Assembly: GCA_022747635.1 (NCBI GenBank)
Contig: JAKTNV010000089.1
Coordinates: 1 to 64,000 of the forward strand
DNA: 64,000 nt
Reading direction: 5' to 3'
From: Hetaerina americana
Taxonomy: Eukaryota; Arthropoda; Insecta; Odonata; Calopterygidae
The notes beneath the pieces were generated by a model. It saw only the letters and a program-made list of their open reading frames with translations. It made no database searches and was not told the origin of the DNA. The translations under genes and the position numbers were made by a program. Of this stretch, positions 1 to 9,432 are shown one piece after another (the stretch's first letter is position 1; each line of letters begins with the position of its first letter).

Positions 1-735
1 AACAATCGAAGTTTGCGAACCTTAGAAACTGCTTGAGTCGACGCGTGAGTTTGCATTGGGACGTGTCCGTTGATCGACCATAACTAAAAGTAACCGGCCA
101 ATCGTAGGAAAACGTACACGCCCGGGTTAGGAACCGACTTCCAGAAAATCCAAGATGGCGTGTTTCAGGAACGGCTTTTCCTATCTACTATAAATGTGCC
201 TTTTTTCGCGCGTCTACGTACATCACCGCGTCGATTGATACAGCGGACACTACCAGCGAATCATTTCGATCAATCATCCGGGAAAATATCCGTCCCAAAG
301 GAAAGAATATATATACTTTTACGGATTTGTCTCGCGCACGTCGATAAAGTGCAAGCGTTCACCAACGCCGTCTTTCGGGCTGAATGTGCGAAGACCCCCA
401 TAAGGATTTGTTCGGGAATTTAGCAATATCAAGGTTTTCAAGTGATTTTTAGTGATTAAATTTTTGGTTTCCCTTGTTTTTTTCACGGTATGATGCGGAA
501 ATTTTGGGGTCGGGATAAAGGAGGGGCTATTGTGGTTGACCATAATTTTCGGGAGCGAATATTAACAAAATATCACTTCATCTGGAAAAACCATCAGTTT
601 TGTAAATAATTTTGAAGGTTAGAGGAATTAGACAATTGATTTCCATAGCACCATTTAAAACGAGCGTATAAATAGTTATTGTTCACCTAAGCATACCGAC
701 GCGAGGCCAATCCGCTGGGTGATACAGATTTCCGG

Positions 736-1017
736 ATAGGAAAAGCCGTTCCTGAAACACGCCATCTTGGATTTTCTGGAGGGGTGTTCCTAACCCGGGC
801 GTGTACGTTTTCCTACGATTGGCCGGTTACTATTAGTTATGGTCGATCAACGGACACGTTCCAATGCAAACTCACGCGTCGACTCAAGCAGTTTTTAAGG
901 TTCGCAAACTTCGATTGTTATTGTTTGCCCTCGTTTGATTCAAATTTGGTCGTAAATGACGTGGATGGCGCTGGCTAGACATACGTCATCCCAGGTCACC
1001 CTTCACACGAGATTTTT
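736..1017 (-). repeat. Arm A' of monomer 1 (inverted copy of A)
   Basis: This 282-bp arm is the reverse complement of the A arms at 1,742-2,027 and at the window start. It runs from the ATAGGAAAAG edge facing B to the GAGATTTTT edge facing C. The arms carry a diagnostic difference about 35 bp from their B edge: A reads CCGACTTCC and A' reads, on the same strand sense, CACCCCTCC. Inverted homology continues imperfectly past both edges, about 25 bp into C and, in long monomers, about 85 bp into B. The arm's open frames of about 64 codons start at non-ATG codons and are treated as noncoding. Confidence 0.9.
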
Positions 1018-1048
1018 AATAAGTAAACAGGTGTTTTTCGTGTAAAAA

Positions 1049-1054
1049 TTTATT
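1049..1054 (-). promoter_or_regulatory. AATAAA polyadenylation signal of the array gene
   Basis: AATAAA on the minus strand lies about 125 bp after the stop codon. It is followed within 40-50 bp by the GT-rich start of the arm (GTGTGAAGGGTG). It is present in every complete C segment. Confidence 0.55.
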
Positions 1055-1179
1055 TATCCACTTCATCAAATACATATTCGTATGAGATAACAGAAATCTC
1101 TCGTTGGAGTGAAATATTCGTATCCATCTTCAAAGGTGTGACATAGACGTCCGCATTTCGCAGGCAGTTGGTGCTGGTT

Positions 1180-1503
1180 TCAATCAGGCTCGTTGAGGAG
1201 GGCCTTCACCTCCATCCTTGCTTTACGGTGCAAGATCGTCCACGCCTCATATGCACGATCACGAACTATGTCCAGGATACTCTTGTCGTTTCCTTCCGCA
1301 ATATCCATCAAGACGCGCATTGCCGCTCTGGAAACCTCCTTGGCTGTAGCCTTGGAGGCTCTGATGAGGATGGGTCTGGCCAATTGCCATATACTCCAGA
1401 AGATTGTTTTAATCCTCGCATAGACTAGTCCATCCTGGTTCTTGGTCGAGGGCTGACCAATTACTGGCGCCGAGGACGACATCAAGTTCTCCGATGCTTT
1501 CAT
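1180..1503 (-). CDS. Array gene, 107-aa protein of unknown function (copy 1, reference)
   Basis: The product is unrecognised. The ATG at 1503 is preferred over an upstream TTG in the same frame because it is the first ATG after the predicted transcription start, at +22. The protein has 107 residues and no cysteine, signal peptide or membrane segment. It is basic (17 K/R against 12 D/E). After a Ser/Pro-rich N-terminus (residues 1-25) it looks helical from about residue 28 to 103, with W36, W39 and W88 and an alternating hydrophobic/charged pattern suggesting an amphipathic bundle. A TATA box and initiator lie upstream and AATAAA lies at 1,049-1,054. Twelve of the copies keep the frame, which argues for a real gene, although recent copying could also explain it. 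No domain is claimed. Confidence 0.6.
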   Translation of the reverse strand: MKASENLMSSSAPVIGQPSTKNQDGLVYARIKTIFWSIWQLARPILIRASKATAKEVSRAAMRVLMDIAEGNDKSILDIVRDRAYEAWTILHRKARMEVKALLNEPD

Positions 1504-1521
1504 ACCGACGGTCGGAGCGAG

Positions 1522-1588
1522 ACTGATTTCCAAAGTAAGAGCGAATCATTATAAATATCTCTACTTGATTGATGAAGTGCGCATGCGC
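1522..1588 (-). promoter_or_regulatory. Core promoter of the array gene (reference copy)
   Basis: On the minus strand the order is a palindromic GCGCATGCGC (1,579-1,588), the consensus bound by NRF-1 in vertebrates and erect wing in insects; a TATAAT (1,553-1,548); and TCAGT (1,526-1,522), the arthropod initiator, with its A at 1,524. TATA starts 29 bp upstream of that A, the classical spacing, and the first ATG is at +22. The layout recurs upstream of every complete C gene. Copies at 4977-5300 and 8772-9095 have TAAGT in place of TCAGT. Confidence 0.65.
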
Positions 1589-1741
1589 GTAATACTGATG
1601 GCCTTTGTATGGTGTGCGAAGCGCAGGGCCCACCTGTTATTTCCAATCGACGAAACAACGGAAAATCTGCCATTTGAAAGGAATATGTTTTCAATGAAAC
1701 GGATAAATTAAGGTCAACTCGAAAACCACGTGTTTACTCAT

Positions 1742-2027
1742 AAAAAATCTCGTGTGAAGGGTGACCTGGGATGACGTATGTCTAGCCAGCGCCAACCACG
1801 TCATTTACGACCAAATTTGAATCAAACGAGGGCAACAAATAACAATCGAAGTTTGCGAACCTTAGAAACTGCTTGAGTCGACGCGTGAGTTTGCATTGGA
1901 ACGTGTCCGTTGATCGACCATAACTAAAAGTAACCGGCCAATCGTAGGAAAACGTACACGCCCGGGTTAGGAACCGACTTCCAGAAAATCCAAGATGGCG
2001 TGTTTCAGGAACGGCTTTTCCTATCTA
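1742..2027 (+). repeat. Arm A between C of monomer 1 and B of monomer 2
   Basis: This is the forward-orientation arm, about 285 bp, pairing with A' at 736-1,017 and with A' of monomer 2. It begins at the AAAAAATCTCGTGTGAAGG edge of C and ends at the CTTTTCCTAT edge of B, immediately before a TATAAAT. Two near-perfect inverted arms per monomer would let single strands fold into a dumbbell. Recombination between the arms would invert B or C. Confidence 0.9.
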
Positions 2028-3681
2028 CTATAAATGTGCCTTTTTTCGCGCGTCTACGTACATCACCGCGTCGATTGATACAGCGGACACTACCAGCGAA
2101 TCATTTCGATCAATCATCCGGGAAAATATCCGTCCCAAAGGAAAGAATATATATACTTTTACGGATTTGTCTCGCGCACGTCGATAAAGTGCAAGCGTTC
2201 ACCAACGCCGTCTTTCGGGCTGAATGTGCGAAGACCCCCATAAGGATTTGTTCGGGAATTTAGCAATATCAAGGTTTTCAAGTGATTTTTAGTGATTAAA
2301 TTTTTGGTTTCCCTTGTTTTTTTCACGGTATGATGCGGAAATTTTGGGGTCGGGATAAAGGAGGGGGCTATTGTGGTTGACCATAATTTTCGGGAGCGAA
2401 TATTAACAAAATATCACTTCATCTGGAAAAACCATCAGTTTTGTAAATAATTTTGAAGGTTAGAGGAATTAGACAATTGATTTCCATAGCACCATTTAAA
2501 ACGAGCGTATAAATAGTTATTGTTCACCTAAGCATACCGACGCGAGGCCAATCCGCTGGGTGATACAGATTTCCGGATAGGAAAAGCCGTTCCTGAAACA
2601 CGCCATCTTGGATTTTCTGGAGGGGTGTTCCTAACCCGGGCGTGTACGTTTTCCTACGATTGGCCGGTTACTATTAGTTATGGTCGATCAACGGACACGT
2701 TCCAATGCAAACTCACGCGTCGACTCAAGCAGTTTTTAAGGTTCGCAAACTTCGATTGTTATTGTTTGCCCTCGTTTGATTCAAATTTGGTCGTAAATGA
2801 CGTGGATGGCGCTGGCTAGACATACGTCATCCCAGGTCACCCTTCACACGAGATTTTTAATAAGTAAACAGGTGTTTTTCGTGTAAAAATTTATTTATCC
2901 ACTTCATCAAATACATATTCGTATGAGATAACAGAAATCTCTCGTTGGAGTGAAATATTCGTATCCATCTTCAAAGGTGTGACATAGACGTCCGCATTTC
3001 GCAGGCAGTTGGTGCTGGTTTCAATCAGGCTCGTTGAGGAGGGCCTTCACCTCCATCCTTGCTTTACGGTGCAAGATCGTCCACGCCTCATATGCACGAT
3101 CACGAACTATGTCCAGGATACTCTTGTCGTTTCCTTCCGCAATATCCATCAAGACGCGCATTGCCGCTCTGGAAACCTCCTTGGCTGTAGCCTTGGAGGC
3201 TCTGATGAGGATGGGTCTGGCCAATTGCCATATACTCCAGAAGATTGTTTTAATCCTCGCATAGACTAGTCCATCCTGGTTCTTGGTCGAGGGCTGACCA
3301 ATTACTGGCGCCGAGGACGACATCAAGTTCTCCGATGCTTTCATACCGACGGTCGGAGCGAGACTGATTTCCAAAGTAAGAGCGAATCATTATAAATATC
3401 TCTACTTGATTGATGAAGTGCGCATGCGCGTAATACTGATGGCCTTTGTATGGTGTGCGAAGCGCAGGGCCCACCTGTTATTTCCAATCGACGAAACAAC
3501 GGAAAATCTGCCATTTGAAAGGAATATGTTTTCAATGAAACGGATAAATTAAGGTCAACTCGAAAACCACGTGTTTACTCATAAAAAATCTCGTGTGAAG
3601 GGTGACCTGGGATGACGTATGTCTAGCCAGCGCCAACCACGTCATTTACGACCAAATTTGAATCAAACGAGGGCAACAAAT
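1841..3681 (+). repeat. Monomer 2 (short B form)
   Basis: Nearly identical to monomer 1, with one extra G in the poly-G run of B near 2,365. Short B form; intact C gene. Confidence 0.9.
3021..3344 (-). CDS. Array gene, 107-aa protein (copy 2)
   Basis: Same predicted protein as the reference copy, with the promoter and AATAAA in place. Confidence 0.55.
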   Translation of the reverse strand: MKASENLMSSSAPVIGQPSTKNQDGLVYARIKTIFWSIWQLARPILIRASKATAKEVSRAAMRVLMDIAEGNDKSILDIVRDRAYEAWTILHRKARMEVKALLNEPD

Positions 3682-3869
3682 AACAATCGAAGTTTGCGAA
3701 CCTTAGAAACTGCTTGAGTCGACGCGTGAGTTTGCATTGGGACGTGTCCGTTGATCGACCATAACTAATAGTAACCGGCCAATCGTAGGAAAACGTACAC
3801 GCCCGGGTTAGGAACCGACTTCCAGAAAATCCAAGATGGCGTGTTTCAGGAACGGCTTTTCCTATCTAC

Positions 3870-3876
3870 TATAAAT
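3870..3876 (+). promoter_or_regulatory. TATAAAT at the A edge of B (monomer 3 as example)
   Basis: TATAAAT lies a few bases inside B at the A edge and points into B. In long monomers a mirror-image box lies at the A' edge (4,522-4,528, minus), so the two face each other. About 25-30 bp downstream lies a conserved GCGCGTCTACG, but no TCAGT initiator, so promoter function is uncertain. Confidence 0.3.
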
Positions 3877-4521
3877 GTGCCTTTTTTCGCGCGTCTACGT
3901 ACATCACCGCGTCGATTGATACAGCGGACACTACCAGCGAATCATTTCGATCAATCATCCGGGAAAATATCCGTCCCAAAGGAAAGAATATATATACTTT
4001 TACGGATTTGTCTCGCGCACGTCGATAAAGTGCAAGCGTTCACCAACGCCGTCTTTCGGGCTGAATGTGCGAAGACCCCCATAAGGATTTGTTCGGGAAT
4101 TTAGCAATATCAAGGTTTTCAAGTGATTTTTAGTGATTAAATTTTTTTGGTTTCCCTTGTTTTTTTTCACGGTATGATGCGGAAATTTTGGGGTCGGGAT
4201 AAGGGAGGGGCTATTGTGGTTGACCATAATTTTCGGGAGCGAATATTAACAAAATATCACTTCATCTGGAAAAACCATCAGTTTTGTAAATAATTTTGAA
4301 GGTTAGAGGAATTAGACAATAGATTTCCATAGCACCATATAAAACGAGCGTATAAATAGTTATTGTTCACCTAAGCATACCGACGCGAGGCCAATCCGCT
4401 GGGTGATACAGATTTCCGTTCGCCTTGGATTTCTGAAGTGTAAATTATCCAAACGATTCGGAAGTAGTGTCCGCCGTATCAATAAACGCAGCAATGTGCG
4501 TAGACGCGCGGAAAACGGCAC

Positions 4522-4528
4522 ATTTATA
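4522..4528 (-). promoter_or_regulatory. Opposing TATAAAT at the A' edge of long-form B
   Basis: This is the mirror of the box at 3,870. It is present only where the 115-bp segment is retained (monomers 3, 5, 9, 11, 12 and the copies at about 27.8 and 29.0 kb). Short monomers have lost it. Confidence 0.3.
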
Positions 4529-4976
4529 GTAGATAGGAAAAGCCGTTCCTGAAACACGCCATCTTGGATTTTCTGGAGGGGTGTTCCTAACCCGGGTGTG
4601 TACGTTTTCCTACGATTGGCCGGTTACTATTAGTTACAGTCGATCAACGGACACGTTCCAATGCAAACTCACGCGTCGACTCAAGCAGTTTCTAAGGTTC
4701 GCAAACTTCGATTGTTATTGGTTGCCCTCGTTTGATTCAAATTTGGTCGTAAATGACGTGGTTGGCGCTGGCTAGACATACGTCATCCCAGATCACCCTT
4801 CACACGAGATTTTTAATAAGTAAACAGGTGTTTTTCGTGTAAAAATTTATTTATCCACTTCATCAAATACATATTCGTATGAGATAACAGAAATCTCTCG
4901 TTGGAGTGAAATATTCGTATCCATCTTCAAAGGTGTGACATAGACGTCCGCATTTCGCAGGCAGTTGGTGCTGGTT

Positions 4977-5300
4977 TCAATCAGGCTCGTTGAGGAGGGC
5001 CTTCACCTCCATCCTTGCTTTACGGTGCAAGATCGTCCACGCCTCATATGCACGATCACGAACTATGTCCAGGATACTCTTGTCGTTTCCTTCCGCAATA
5101 TCCATCAAGACGCGCATTGCCGCTCTGGAAACCTCCTTGGCTGTAGCCTTGGAGGCTCTGATGAGGATGGGTCTGCCCAATTGCCATATACTCCAGAAGA
5201 TTGTTTTAATCCTCGCATAGACTAGTCCATCCTGGTTCTTGGTCGAGGGCTGACCAATTACTGGCGCCGAGGACGACATCAAGTTCTCCGATGCTTTCAT
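4977..5300 (-). CDS. Array gene, 107-aa protein (copy 3)
   Basis: Intact frame with A42G. The initiator is mutated to TAAGT at about 5,319-5,323, so transcription may be weaker than in other copies. Confidence 0.5.
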   Translation of the reverse strand: MKASENLMSSSAPVIGQPSTKNQDGLVYARIKTIFWSIWQLGRPILIRASKATAKEVSRAAMRVLMDIAEGNDKSILDIVRDRAYEAWTILHRKARMEVKALLNEPD

Positions 5301-5637
5301 ACCGACGGTAGGAGCGAGACTTATTTCCAAAGTAAGAGCGAATCATTATAAATATCTCTACTTGATTGATGAAGTGCGCATGCGCGTAATACTGATGGCC
5401 TTTGTATGGTGTGCGAAGCGCAGGGCCCACCTGTTATTTCCAATCGACGAAACAACGGAAAATCTGCCATTTGAAAGGAATATGTTTTCAATGAAACGGA
5501 TAAATTAAGGTCAACTCGAAAACCACGTGTTTACTCATAAAAAATCTCGTGTGAAGGGTGACCTGGGATGACGTATGTCTAGCCAGCGCCAACCACGTCA
5601 TTTACGAACAAATTTGAATCAAACGAGGGCAACCAAT

Positions 5638-7477
5638 AACAATCGAAGTTTGCGAACCTTAGAAACTGCTTGAGTCGACGCGTGAGTTTGCATTGGAACG
5701 TGTCCGTTGATCGACCATAACTAAAAGTAACCGGCCAATCGTAGGAAAACGTACACGCCCGGGTTAGGAACCGACTTCCAGAAAATCCAAGATGGCGTGT
5801 TTCAGGAACGGCTTTTCCTATCTACTATAAATGTGCCTTTTTTCGCGCGTCTACGTACATCACCGCGTCGATTGATACAGCGGACACTACCAGCGAATCA
5901 TTTCGATCAATCATCCGGGAAAATATCCGTCCCAAAGGAAAGAATATATATACTTTTACGGATTTGTCTCGCGCACGTCGATAAAGTGCAAGCGTTCACC
6001 AACGCCGTCTTTCGGGCTGAATGTGCGAAGACCCCCATAAGGATTTGTTCGGGAATTTAGCAATATCAAGGTTTTCAAGTGATTTTTAGTGATTAAATTT
6101 TTGGTTTCCCTTGTTTTTTTCACGGTATGATGCGGAAATTTTGGGGTCGGGATAAAGGAGGGGCTATTGTGGTTGACCATAATTTTCGGGAGCGAATATT
6201 AACAAAATATCACTTCATCTGGAAAAACCATCAGTTTTGTAAATAATTTTGAAGGTTAGAGGAATTAGACAATTGATTTCCATAGCACCATTTAAAACGA
6301 GCGTATAAATAGTTATTGTTCACCTAAGCATACCGACGCGAGGCCAATCCGCTGGGTGATACAGATTTCCGGATAGGAAAAGCCGTTCCTGAAACACGCC
6401 ATCTTGGATTTTCTGGAGGGGTGTTCCTAACCCGGGCGTGTACGTTTTCCTACGATTGGCCGGTTACTATTAGTTATGGTCGATCAACGGACACGTTCCA
6501 ATGCAAACTCACGCGTCGACTCAAGCAGTTTTTAAGGTTCGCAAACTTCGATTGTTATTGTTTGCCCTCGTTTGATTCAAATTTGGTCGTAAATGACGTG
6601 GATGGCGCTGGCTAGACATACGTCATCCCAGGTCACCCTTCACACGAGATTTTTAATAAGTAAACAGGTGTTTTTCGTGTAAAAATTTATTTATCCACTT
6701 CATCAAATACATATTCGTATGAGATAACAGAAATCTCTCGTTGGAGTGAAATATTCGTATCCATCTTCAAAGGTGTGACATAGACGTCCGCATTTCGCAG
6801 GCAGTTGGTGCTGGTTTCAATCAGGCTCGTTGAGGAGGGCCTTCACCTCCATCCTTGCTTTACGGTGCAAGATCGTCCACGCCTCATATGCACGATCACG
6901 AACTATGTCCAGGATACTCTTGTCGTTTCCTTCCGCAATATCCATCAAGACGCGCATTGCCGCTCTGGAAACCTCCTTGGCTGTAGCCTTGGAGGCTCTG
7001 ATGAGGATGGGTCTGGCCAATTGCCATATACTCCAGAAGATTGTTTTAATCCTCGCATAGACTAGTCCATCCTGGTTCTTGGTCGAGGGCTGACCAATTA
7101 CTGGCGCCGAGGACGACATCAAGTTCTCCGATGCTTTCATACCGACGGTCGGAGCGAGACTGATTTCCAAAGTAAGAGCGAATCATTATAAATATCTCTA
7201 CTTGATTGATGAAGTGCGCATGCGCGTAATACTGATGGCCTTTGTATGGTGTGCGAAGCGCAGGGCCCACCTGTTATTTCCAATCGACGAAACAACGGAA
7301 AATCTGCCATTTGAAAGGAATATGTTTTCAATGAAACGGATAAATTAAGGTCAACTCGAAAACCACGTGTTTACTCATAAAAAATCTCGTGTGAAGGGTG
7401 ACCTGGGATGACGTATGTCTAGCCAGCGCCAACCACGTCATTTACGACCAAATTTGAATCAAACGAGGGCAACAAAT
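5638..7477 (+). repeat. Monomer 4 (short B form)
   Basis: Short B form with an intact C gene. It shares the TTTTTAAGG variant in A' with monomers 1, 2 and 10. Confidence 0.9.
6817..7140 (-). CDS. Array gene, 107-aa protein (copy 4)
   Basis: Same predicted protein as the reference copy, with consensus TATA and initiator. Confidence 0.55.
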   Translation of the reverse strand: MKASENLMSSSAPVIGQPSTKNQDGLVYARIKTIFWSIWQLARPILIRASKATAKEVSRAAMRVLMDIAEGNDKSILDIVRDRAYEAWTILHRKARMEVKALLNEPD

Positions 7478-9432
7478 AACAATCGAAGTTTGCGAACCTT
7501 AGAAACTGCTTGAGTCGACGCGTGAGTTTGCATTGGAACGTGTCCGTTGATCGACCATAACTAATAGTAACCGGCCAATCGTAGGAAAACGTACACGCCC
7601 GGGTTAGGAACCGACTTCCAGAAAATCCAAGATGGCGTGTTTCAGGAACGGCTTTTCCTATCTACTATAAATGTGCCTTTTTTCGCGCGTCTACGTACAT
7701 CACCGCGTCGATTGATACAGCGGACACTACCAGCGAATCATTTCGATCAATCATCCGGGAAAATATCCGTCCCAAAGGAAAGAATATATATACTTTTACG
7801 GATTTGTCTCGCGCACGTCGATAAAGTGCAAGCGTTCACCAACGCCGTCTTTCGGGCTGAATGTGCGAAGACCCCATAAGGATTTGTTCGGGAATTTAGC
7901 AATATCAAGGTTTTCAAGTGATTTTTAGTGATTAAATTTTTTTGGTTTCCCTTGTTTTTTTTCACGGTATGATGCGGAAATTTTGGGGTCGGGATAAGGG
8001 AGGGGCTATTGTGGTTGACCATAATTTTCGGGAGCGAATATTAACAAAATATCACATCATCTGGAAAAACCATCAGTTTTGTAAATAATTTTGAAGGTTA
8101 GAGGAATTAGACAATAGATTTCCATAGCACCATATAAAACGAGCGTATAAATAGTTATTGTTCACCTAAGCATACCGACGCGAGGCCAATCCGCTGGGTG
8201 ATACAGATTTCCGTTCGCCTTGGATTTCTGAAGTGTAAATTATCCAAACGATTCGGAAGTAGTGTCCGCCGTATCAATCGACGCAGCAATGTGCGTAGAC
8301 GCGCGGAAAACGGCACATTTATAGTAGATAGGAAAAGCCGTTCCTGAAACACGCCATCTTGGATTTTCTGGAGGGGTGTTCCTAACCCGGGTGTGTACGT
8401 TTTCCTACGATTGGCCGGTTACTATTAGTTACAGTCGATCAACGGACACGTTCCAATGCAAACTCACGCGTCGACTCAAGCAGTTTCTAAGGTTCGCAAA
8501 CTTCGATTGTTATTGGTTGCCCTCGTTTGATTCAAATTTGGTCGTAAATGACGTGGTTGGCGCTGGCTAGACATACGTCATCCCAGATCACCCTTCACAC
8601 GAGATTTTTAATAAGTAAACAGGTGTTTTTCGTGTAAAAATTTATTTATCCACTTCATCAAATACATATTCGTATGAGATAACAGAAATCTCTCGTTGGA
8701 GTGAAATATTCGTATCCATCTTCAAAGGTGTGACATAGACGTCCGCATTTCGCAGGCAGTTGGTGCTGGTTTCAATCAGGCTCGTTGAGGAGGGCCTTCA
8801 CCTCCATCCTTGCTTTACGGTGCAAGATCGTCCACGCCTCATATGCACGATCACGAACTATGTCCAGGATACTCTTGTCGTTTCCTTCCGCAATATCCAT
8901 CAAGACGCGCATTGCCGCTCTGGAAACCTCCTTGGCTGTAGCCTTGGAGGCTCTGATGAGGATGGGTCTGGCCAATTGCCATATACTCCAGAAGATTGTT
9001 TTAATCCTCGCATAGACTAGTCCATCCTGGTTCTTGGTCGAGGGCTGACCAATTACTGGCGCCGAGGACGACATCAAGTTCTCCGATGCTTTCATACCGA
9101 CGGTAGGAGCGAGACTTATTTCCAAAGTAAGAGCGAATCATTATAAATATCTCTACTTGATTGATGAAGTGCGCATGCGCGTAATACTGATGGCCTTTGT
9201 ATGGTGTGCGAAGCGCAGGGCCCACCTGTTATTTCCAATCGACGAAACAACGGAAAATCTGCCATTTGAAAGGAATATGTTTTCAATGAAACGGATAAAT
9301 TAAGGTCAACTCGAAAACCACGTGTTTACTCATAAAAAATCTCGTGTGAAGGGTGACCTGGGATGACGTATGTCTAGCCAGCGCCAACCACGTCATTTAC
9401 GAACAAATTTGAATCAAACGAGGGCAACCAAT
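7478..9432 (+). repeat. Monomer 5 (long B form)
   Basis: Long B form. One C is missing from a poly-C run at about 7,870, which shifts the small open frames of B. As in monomer 3, the C gene's initiator is TAAGT. Confidence 0.9.
8772..9095 (-). CDS. Array gene, 107-aa protein (copy 5)
   Basis: Same predicted protein as the reference copy. The initiator is TAAGT, as in copy 3. Confidence 0.5.
   Translation of the reverse strand: MKASENLMSSSAPVIGQPSTKNQDGLVYARIKTIFWSIWQLARPILIRASKATAKEVSRAAMRVLMDIAEGNDKSILDIVRDRAYEAWTILHRKARMEVKALLNEPD

Larger units (their letters stand above)
1..1840 (+). repeat. Monomer 1 (short B form)
   Basis: The monomer is counted from the AACAATCGAAG phase. Its B segment is the short form, lacking about 115 bp next to A'. 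Its C gene (1180-1503, minus) is intact. Confidence 0.9.
3682..5637 (+). repeat. Monomer 3 (long B form)
   Basis: The B segment keeps the extra 115 bp at about 4,419-4,534, which is an imperfect inverted copy of the opposite end of B. The homopolymer runs in B are longer here than in short monomers. The C gene's initiator is changed from TCAGT to TAAGT. Confidence 0.9.

Noticed and set aside
160..423. 87-codon frame from arm A into B, repeated in each monomer
   Set aside because: It begins at GTG and not ATG, lies over an inverted arm and a TATA box, and changes length with indels between monomers.
319..543. 74-codon ATG-initiated minus-strand frame in B, repeated in each monomer
   Set aside because: The frame is altered by 1-3-bp indels in several copies (for example 4000-4227 and 7747-8022), and no promoter with an initiator lies upstream. 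It is kept only as a remote possibility.
784..978. 64-codon frame in the A' arm
   Set aside because: Non-ATG start, carried by both arms in both orientations; a composition shadow.
1168..1428. Plus-strand frames of 76-86 codons opposite the array gene
   Set aside because: Antisense shadows of the 107-codon gene, with no promoter of their own.
1409..1694. Minus-strand frames of 64-74 codons upstream of the array gene
   Set aside because: They run through the TATA box and the initiator, so they would not be on the predicted mRNA.
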